A stretch of DNA of 5,961 nt from Mariniphaga sp. (lineage in GTDB: Bacteria > Bacteroidota > Bacteroidia > Bacteroidales > Prolixibacteraceae), in contig JABMQB010000426.1 of NCBI GenBank assembly GCA_013203525.1, positions 1-5,961 on the forward strand, in the 5' to 3' direction. A model generated the notes under the pieces. That model saw only the letters and a program-made list of their open reading frames with translations. It was not told where the DNA came from and did not search any database. Made by a program: the position numbers and the translations under genes. Positions within the stretch are counted from its first letter, which is position 1. Every line of letters begins with the position of its first letter. Of the stretch, positions 1 through 4,420 are shown piece after piece.

Positions 1-1214
1 AAAGCTGCCCGATTGTTAAAGCCCAGCGTTTCTGCATTTAAAATGGCTTTTTGAAGATCTTGGTGTCTGTAAATCAACAAGTTTTTTGATACTTCACCAG
101 GAGAAGAGCTTAAATAAAATGGCAGGCAATAGGCTTCAGTATCCCAATATGTTACTCCACCATATTTTTCTCCTGTAAATCCTTTAGGTCCGATATTCAG
201 CCTTTCGTCTTTTCCTGAGTAAGTCTGATTTAACTGAAAAATGCAATACCTTATTCCCTGTTGTGCAGCTTTATCTCCTTCAATTACAATGTCGTTGGTA
301 TCCCATTTTTTGAGCCATAGATTTTTATGTTTTTCAAAGAGCTTATGGTAATCTTGTGTTGATGCCCTGTAAATTGCATCTTTTGCTTTTTCACCAACCT
401 GGCTAACAAGATAATTCAAAGATGTAGTAATTGACACCAATTTTTCAATTATAACTTCATCACCTTCATCAACCACGATTTTTATATTTCCTTCAATATA
501 TTTTTTTTTTGATTTATTGTTAGCTTTTTGTTGTAACCTTGCTCCGTTTTTAAATATCTTAAAAAACATTCCGGTGCAAACCCTGAATTTGGTTTTTAAG
601 GTTTCTAATTCAAGGTATCCTTCGTTATTATTAACTTCTTTGGAAATCTCAATCCAAAATTTCTCATCATAATTTGAGTCTTCATTATAAATATCGCCAT
701 CGAGATAGGGTGTAAATTCTATTTCACCTGAAAAATTTAGGGCCTTAACAGAATAACGGATTGCTCCTATTTCGGAATCATGAATGCTTACAAATCTTTC
801 AGTAAACACTTCGATTTGATTTCCATTCTTCAGTTCAGCTATGAAGGATCTGTACAAAACACCGTGCTGCATATCTAACTCGCGTTTGAATGAATTGATT
901 TTTGCTTTTGCCAGATCCAGTTCTTGTCTGTTAACTTCAATATTAATTCCAATCCAGTTGGTTGAATTAATAATTTTTGCAAAATATTCGGGATATCCGT
1001 TTTTCCACCAACCAACCCGTGTTTTATCAGGATAATAGATGCCAGCAATATAGGATCCACGAAGGGAATCACCTGAATATTTCTCCTCAAAATTAGCCCG
1101 TTGCCCCATTTTCCCATTTCCAATACTGAAAATACTTTCAGAAATACGGTTCACGGCAGGATCCAATCCTTCCTCAATTATTTTCCATTCATGATGAATT
1201 ATATAATCCTTCAT
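1..1214 (-). CDS. GH65 disaccharide phosphorylase, probably maltose phosphorylase (3' part missing)
   Basis: Family GH65 enzymes split alpha-linked disaccharides with phosphate, with inversion, in the cytoplasm; maltose gives glucose and beta-glucose 1-phosphate. The reading frame is open from ATG at 1214 to the window edge, giving 404 residues of a family usually near 750-800. Residues 1 to about 270 look like the N-terminal beta-rich domain. The family signature follows: LNIGPKGFTGEKYGG, then the WDTE motif at residues 357-360 and AYCLPFYL, entering the (alpha/alpha)6 barrel. In characterised maltose phosphorylases the catalytic glutamate lies about 125 residues after WDTE, so it falls outside this window. 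The start is supported by an AGGA 7 nt upstream. The gene follows the transporter gene by 52 nt, which suggests one transcript. Substrate is inferred from context; kojibiose, nigerose or trehalose phosphorylases share the fold. An A10 run lies at codons 235-238. Confidence 0.9.
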   Translation of the reverse strand, partial: MKDYIIHHEWKIIEEGLDPAVNRISESIFSIGNGKMGQRANFEEKYSGDSLRGSYIAGIYYPDKTRVGWWKNGYPEYFAKIINSTNWIGINIEVNRQELDLAKAKINSFKRELDMQHGVLYRSFIAELKNGNQIEVFTERFVSIHDSEIGAIRYSVKALNFSGEIEFTPYLDGDIYNEDSNYDEKFWIEISKEVNNNEGYLELETLKTKFRVCTGMFFKIFKNGARLQQKANNKSKKKYIEGNIKIVVDEGDEVIIEKLVSITTSLNYLVSQVGEKAKDAIYRASTQDYHKLFEKHKNLWLKKWDTNDIVIEGDKAAQQGIRYCIFQLNQTYSGKDERLNIGPKGFTGEKYGGVTYWDTEAYCLPFYLSSSPGEVSKNLLIYRHQDLQKAILNAETLGFNNRAA

Positions 1215-1221
1215 TTTATAT

Positions 1222-1225
1222 TCCT
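1222..1225 (-). promoter_or_regulatory. Shine-Dalgarno-like site of the GH65 gene
   Basis: On the minus strand AAAAGGAA ends 6 nt before the ATG at 1214, with the AGGA core spaced 7 nt from it. Such sites are often weak or absent in Bacteroidota, and the transporter gene upstream shows none. It supports 1214 as the start; an in-frame extension further upstream is not needed to cover the family N-terminus. Confidence 0.5.
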
Positions 1226-1266
1226 TTTACTTTACGAATTGCATGTATTCATCCTATAACTATTCT

Positions 1267-2784
1267 TTAATTTTTCGGACTATCAACATCATCAACAAAT
1301 ATTACAGTAAATGCAGCAATCAACATTGATATTCCACCGGCAACAAGAGCCCAAATTGCATCTCCACCAAAAAATCTGTGCATAAAAAATCCCAGGATAC
1401 TTGCAGCCAATATCTGTGGGATCACAATAAAGAAATTGAAAATTCCCATATATGTCCCCATTTTGGCGGCAGGTAATGAACCGGTCAGGATTGCATAAGG
1501 CATCGAAAGGATGCTTGCCCATGCAATACCTACACCTACCATTGAAACCAGTAGAAGATTTGGATCTTTAATAAAATAAAATGATAAAAGACCTAGTCCA
1601 CCTATTACCAGTGAAAATGAATGTGTTTTTTTCCGATTAGTAAATTTTGCCAGAACAGGTAATCCAAAGGCAACAACTGCTGCAAATCCATTGTAAATTC
1701 CAAATAAGACTCCTACCCAATTTGCACCTTCATTATATAACTCAGACGTTGTGTCACTTGTTCCGTAAACATGATTGGTAACTGCGGCGGTTGTGTATAT
1801 CCACATAGCAAATAATGCAAACCACGAAAAAAACTGAACTATCGCCAATTGTTTCATTGTTTTTGGCATATTTATCATATCGGTTACAATATCGACAAGT
1901 CCGTTTTTTGTTTTACCTTTTTTTATAAGAAGCCAGGAAAGAAACATCACAAAACCGAAAACAGCAAGTCCGCCTCCGATTATATAAAGCTCTTTTTCAA
2001 GATCCATCAAGTATACTAAATAACAAAATGCTGTTCCTGAAATGAGGAAAATAAAACCATTTCGGACAAAAATCGAAATAAGTTCAGTGGCATTGCGGTA
2101 GTTAAATTTTGCTGCCGGATTTGAGATTATTTTTTCAGCCTCAAATTCTTTAATTTCTTCCGGCGAATACTCTTTTGATTTAATTACAGTCCATAATACA
2201 GCCAGGAAAAATACTCCACCTCCAATGTAAAATGACCATTTAACTGAATCTGGTATAATTCCTTCGGGTGCAGTGTTTGAAATTTTTAGCCAATTAGTCA
2301 TGGCGTATGGCAGGAAAGATGCAATAATTGCACCGGTCCCGATAAAAAAGCTCTGCATTGCAAATCCTCTGGTTCGTTGTTCCGAAGGCAGGTTGTCTCC
2401 AACAAAGGCTCTGAACGGCTCCATCGAAATATTAATAGAGGCATCCATAATCCAGAGGGTTCCAACTGCAATCCATAACGAAGGCGAATTTGGCATAAAC
2501 AATAAAGCAACAGAAGCTAAAATAGCCCCAACAAGAAAATATGGCCGTCTTCGCCCAAACCTCCCCCATGTTTTATCGCTGTAATAACCAATAATAGGTT
2601 GTATAATCAATCCGGTAACGGGAGCTGCCAACCAATAAACTGCAAGCCGGTCAACATCTCCACCTAAAGTTTGAAATATTCTGGAAACATTTGCATTTTG
2701 CAAGGCAAAACCAAATTGTATTCCCATAAATCCAAAACTCATGTTCCAGATTTGCCAAAAACTGAGGGCAGGTTTTTTTCTCAT
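1267..2784 (-). CDS. MFS sugar transporter, GPH/SUT-like, probably maltose or malto-oligosaccharide importer
   Basis: This 505-residue inner-membrane protein probably imports a disaccharide with a cation. Residues 64-82 carry the MFS loop 2-3 motif in the form GYYSDKTWGRFGRRRPY; the GRRRP core is typical of sucrose/maltose transporters (plant SUT, SLC45) and related bacterial carriers. Another conserved stretch is MEPFRAFVGDNLP at 121-133. By eye I count about 14 hydrophobic segments: six before residue 202, two near 236-258 and 266-288, and six from 312 to 498. The central pair exceeds the usual 12 and follows a charged loop (about 203-230). The start ATG lies in an AT-rich leader with no Shine-Dalgarno site. 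The gene has its own promoter and a LacI-type operator upstream and is followed after 52 nt by the GH65 phosphorylase, which is the main ground for a maltose-type substrate. Sucrose or another disaccharide remains possible. Confidence 0.88.
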   Translation of the reverse strand: MRKKPALSFWQIWNMSFGFMGIQFGFALQNANVSRIFQTLGGDVDRLAVYWLAAPVTGLIIQPIIGYYSDKTWGRFGRRRPYFLVGAILASVALLFMPNSPSLWIAVGTLWIMDASINISMEPFRAFVGDNLPSEQRTRGFAMQSFFIGTGAIIASFLPYAMTNWLKISNTAPEGIIPDSVKWSFYIGGGVFFLAVLWTVIKSKEYSPEEIKEFEAEKIISNPAAKFNYRNATELISIFVRNGFIFLISGTAFCYLVYLMDLEKELYIIGGGLAVFGFVMFLSWLLIKKGKTKNGLVDIVTDMINMPKTMKQLAIVQFFSWFALFAMWIYTTAAVTNHVYGTSDTTSELYNEGANWVGVLFGIYNGFAAVVAFGLPVLAKFTNRKKTHSFSLVIGGLGLLSFYFIKDPNLLLVSMVGVGIAWASILSMPYAILTGSLPAAKMGTYMGIFNFFIVIPQILAASILGFFMHRFFGGDAIWALVAGGISMLIAAFTVIFVDDVDSPKN

Positions 2785-2829
2785 AACATATTATTAAAAT
2801 TGATTGATAGCCATAAATTAAATTACGGT

Positions 2830-2886
2830 CTCAGGAAAGCCTGAAATTTTCAAGGGAAAATAGTTTTTGGAAAGTGAATTGCTAAA
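2830..2886 (+). repeat. Dispersed intergenic repeat, copy 1
   Basis: This element aligns with 4292-4347 on the same strand. The core (2861-2886 against 4321-4347) matches at 24 of 27 aligned columns: two substitutions and one missing base. The left part aligns more loosely, sharing a CT-AGGAAA start and an AAGG block. Copy 1 holds a small inverted repeat, TCAGG-AAAG-CCTGA, at 2831-2844. It lies directly downstream of the minus-strand -7 box at 2887-2894, so it would form the start of the transporter mRNA leader, read in antisense orientation. Function unknown. Confidence 0.6.
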
Positions 2887-2919
2887 CAAATATAAAGCAC
2901 CTTTTATGTAAAAACCAAA
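2887..2919 (-). promoter_or_regulatory. Bacteroidetes-type promoter of the transporter-GH65 unit
   Basis: On the minus strand a TTTG (2919-2916) is followed after 21 nt by TATATTTG (2894-2887), a full match to the Bacteroidetes -7 consensus TAnnTTTG with a spacing in the accepted range. Transcription would begin near 2880, leaving a leader of about 95 nt before the transporter ATG at 2784. A LacI-type operator lies 56 bp upstream of the TTTG box. The call rests on consensus matching alone. Confidence 0.6.
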
Positions 2920-2961
2920 TTCTAATTACAAATTTCTCTTATTAAAAGGCAGTTTTTGAAG

Positions 2962-2978
2962 TGAAACATGTTGTTTCA
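2962..2978. repeat. Inverted repeat TGAAACA-TGT-TGTTTCA next to the operator
   Basis: Seven-base perfect arms (2962-2968 and 2972-2978) flank a 3-nt spacer. The right arm overlaps the first bases of the CAAACGTTTG operator by two to three positions. It may be an extended part of that operator or a site for a second dimeric regulator. Short AT-rich inverted repeats also arise by chance. Confidence 0.4.
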
Positions 2979-2987
2979 AACGTTTGC
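2976..2987. promoter_or_regulatory. LacI-family operator upstream of the transporter gene
   Basis: TCAAACGTTTGC contains the perfect 10-bp palindrome CAAACGTTTG with a central CG step, typical of LacI-family operators. It matches the site at 4212-4223 at 11 of 12 bases. It lies between the 3' end of the lacI-type gene and the transporter promoter, 56 bp upstream of the TTTG box. That position does not directly occlude RNA polymerase, so activation or looping with the distant operator are possible. The likely ligand is the LacI-family protein encoded at 3065-4078. Confidence 0.7.
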
Positions 2988-2999
2988 GGAACAGATAAA

Positions 3000-3018
3000 T
3001 TTTTTTTGATTTTTTTTT
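3000..3018. other. Two helically phased A-tracts
   Basis: On the plus strand a run of 8 T (3000-3007) and a run of 9 T (3010-3018) are separated by GA, with centres about 10.5 bp apart, close to one helical turn. A further T5 lies at 3026-3030. Such tracts bend DNA. They sit between the regulator gene's 3' end and the operator at 2976-2987. On the minus strand they read as A runs without a preceding GC stem, so they are not a terminator for the regulator gene. Confidence 0.45.
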
Positions 3019-3064
3019 CAGATTGTTTTTCAAATAGATAAATATTTCTGAATAAAGGATAATA

Positions 3065-4078
3065 TTATGTAGATGAACCTCTGATTATCAATTCGGCATT
3101 TAATACTTTAGTTTCATATGGGTATTCTTTATTATCGGATAAGATTCTTTTCAGTAGCATTTCTGTGGCTATGGTTCCCATTTCATATCCATGCTGGTCG
3201 ACAGAAGTAAGTGTTGGATCAGTAATTCCAGAGAATCTTCCATCTGAGAAACCAACAATTGCAATTTCCTTGGGTATTTTAATGCCACGTTTCTGAAGTG
3301 TTTGCATTGCACCGATGGCCGTCAGGTCGTTAACTGCAAATATTCCATCCGGCGGATTTTCTAATTCTAATAATTTAGCAACATAAATATGAGCTTTTTC
3401 AAAGGTATCGGCTTCTTGCATCAATTCCTCCTCAATAGGTAATCCAGCTTCCTTTAAAGCTTTAATATAACCTTCTTTACGTTGTTTTCCAATTAGCAGC
3501 CTTTGAGGACCTGCAAAATGAGCAATACGTTTTCGACCTCCAGTAATTAAATGTTTGGTTGCACGATAAGAAGCTTCCAAATCATCGATAATAATCTGAT
3601 CAGCTATAAAACCGGGTACTATTCTGTCAAAAAAAACAATGGGAATACCCCGGTCTTTTATATCATATAAATGTTGATAGTCAGAAGTTTGTTTGGAAAT
3701 AGATACTAAAACTCCATCTACTCTATGCGAAAGGAGGGCTTTTGTATTTGAATGTTCTCTGTCGTAAAGTTCATTCGACTGGCATATTATCACTGTAAAA
3801 CCTGAGTCGTAAGCTACGTCTTCAATTCCGCTAATAACTGAGGAGAAAAAATAATGAACAATTTCAGGAATTATAATCCCGATTGTATTACTACGGTTCT
3901 GCCTTAAACTCAAAGCGATAGCATCGGGCTGATAGTTTAATCTTTTTGCAAGTTCGTTTACAGCTTTTTTGGTATCCGTACTAATATCAGGATGATTTTT
4001 GAGCGCCCTTGATACAGTTGAGGGGGAAATTCCTAACTCACGTGCTATATCTTTTATTGTAATTTGCCCGCTTTTCAT
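3065..4078 (-). CDS. LacI-family transcriptional regulator of the sugar locus
   Basis: This is a complete 337-residue protein, a normal length for the family. Residues 6-26 form the DNA-binding helix-turn-helix (ITIKDIARELGISPSTVSRAL). A hinge helix follows from P51; L58 aligns with the hinge leucine of LacI that inserts into the central CG step of the operator, which agrees with the CAAACGTTTG sites nearby. From about residue 63 comes a periplasmic-binding-protein-like effector domain, ending with the conserved DPTLTSVDQ stretch near 279-287. The effector is probably a sugar, perhaps maltose, but it cannot be read from sequence. The gene is divergent from the susC-like gene, and candidate operators lie in the gaps on both sides, so it may also control its own transcription. 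The role as local regulator is inferred from this layout. No convincing own promoter was found; a TAnnTTTA-like box at 4099-4106 lacks a good -33 partner. Confidence 0.95.
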   Translation of the reverse strand: MKSGQITIKDIARELGISPSTVSRALKNHPDISTDTKKAVNELAKRLNYQPDAIALSLRQNRSNTIGIIIPEIVHYFFSSVISGIEDVAYDSGFTVIICQSNELYDREHSNTKALLSHRVDGVLVSISKQTSDYQHLYDIKDRGIPIVFFDRIVPGFIADQIIIDDLEASYRATKHLITGGRKRIAHFAGPQRLLIGKQRKEGYIKALKEAGLPIEEELMQEADTFEKAHIYVAKLLELENPPDGIFAVNDLTAIGAMQTLQKRGIKIPKEIAIVGFSDGRFSGITDPTLTSVDQHGYEMGTIATEMLLKRILSDNKEYPYETKVLNAELIIRGSST

Positions 4079-4174
4079 ATTGGATTATAACTATTATTTA
4101 AAAATAGGTAATTTCCGCAATTAATCCCTTGCCAGAAAAAATAATATGTTAAGATATTTTAATTGAAAGACTCC

Positions 4175-4191
4175 ACCAACCAGTACCAACC
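4175..4191. repeat. Direct repeat ACCAACC with 10-bp period
   Basis: ACCAACC occurs at 4175-4181 and 4185-4191, one helical turn apart, in a locally C-rich patch within AT-rich DNA, 14 bp to the left of the compound operator. Same-face direct repeats can be binding sites for an activator. It may also be chance. Confidence 0.35.
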
Positions 4192-4205
4192 TGTTTCATA
4201 ACACC

Positions 4206-4241
4206 TTTAATGCAAACGTTTGCGAAGTCGTTTGCATTAAA
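4206..4241. promoter_or_regulatory. Compound LacI-family operator upstream of the susC-like gene
   Basis: GCAAACGTTTGC at 4212-4223 is a perfect 12-bp palindrome with a central CG. A third half-site, CGTTTGC, follows at 4229-4235. The left half and this third half belong to a larger perfect inverted repeat: TTTAATGCAAACG at 4206-4218 and its reverse complement at 4229-4241, with a 10-nt spacer. A LacI dimer should bind the inner palindrome; the extra half-site could hold a second dimer or provide an alternative register. The site lies about 180 bp before the susC-like ATG and about 130 bp before the regulator's ATG, so it could affect both. Confidence 0.8.
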
Positions 4242-4291
4242 AGCGTGTTAAATAATGTTAATATAAATATATACGAAATCCATACATTGGC

Positions 4292-4347
4292 CTAAGGAAA
4301 TTCCGAATTATAAGGTAACTTAGTATTTGGAAGGTGGAATTGCTAAA
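4292..4347 (+). repeat. Dispersed intergenic repeat, copy 2
   Basis: This is the partner of 2830-2886 on the same strand, with a core at 4321-4347 sharing 24 of 27 aligned columns, including TTTGGAA, a GTG and AATTGCTAAA. Here the element runs in the same direction as the gene downstream, ending 73 nt before the susC-like ATG, whereas copy 1 runs against the transporter gene. A small palindrome GGAA-A-TTCC lies at 4296-4304, near the place where copy 1 has its own small inverted repeat. It may be part of the promoter or leader; function unknown. Confidence 0.6.
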
Positions 4348-4420
4348 GAATAATTTATTAATCAAAAACATTTAAATGATGTTAAAATCTTAGTTTAGAA
4401 CTAACTAACAAATTAAAAGT

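Larger units (their letters stand above)
4079..4420. promoter_or_regulatory. Divergent regulatory region between the lacI-type and susC-like genes
   Basis: These 342 bases hold no gene that I can support. They contain, from left to right, a 10-bp-spaced direct repeat of ACCAACC (4175-4191), the compound operator (4206-4241), an AT-rich stretch (4246-4275) and copy 2 of the dispersed repeat (4292-4347). No full Bacteroidetes promoter was found for either gene. The best candidate for susC is TTTG at 4326-4329 followed after 21 nt by TAATTTAT at 4351-4358, which matches only part of TAnnTTTG. The region must carry the control signals for both divergent genes. Confidence 0.7.

Noticed and set aside
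841..1123. Short frames on both strands within the GH65 gene
   Set aside because: The GH65 frame runs unbroken from 1214 to the window edge through this stretch, so these are out-of-frame shadows.
2273..2584. 103-codon plus-strand frame within the transporter gene
   Set aside because: It is antisense to conserved transporter motifs and has no family resemblance or start signal.
3000..3030. Rho-independent terminator after the lacI-type gene
   Set aside because: The T runs are on the plus strand, so they read as A runs in the minus-strand transcript, and no GC-rich stem precedes them.
4206..4241. Hairpin terminator or RNA switch formed by the 13-bp inverted repeat
   Set aside because: The arms contain a canonical LacI-type palindrome, are AT-rich at their ends, and lack a following T run; a DNA operator explains the sequence better.
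4283..4290. TACATTGG as -7 box for the susC-like gene
   Set aside because: It differs from TAnnTTTG and has no TTTG at the proper distance upstream.
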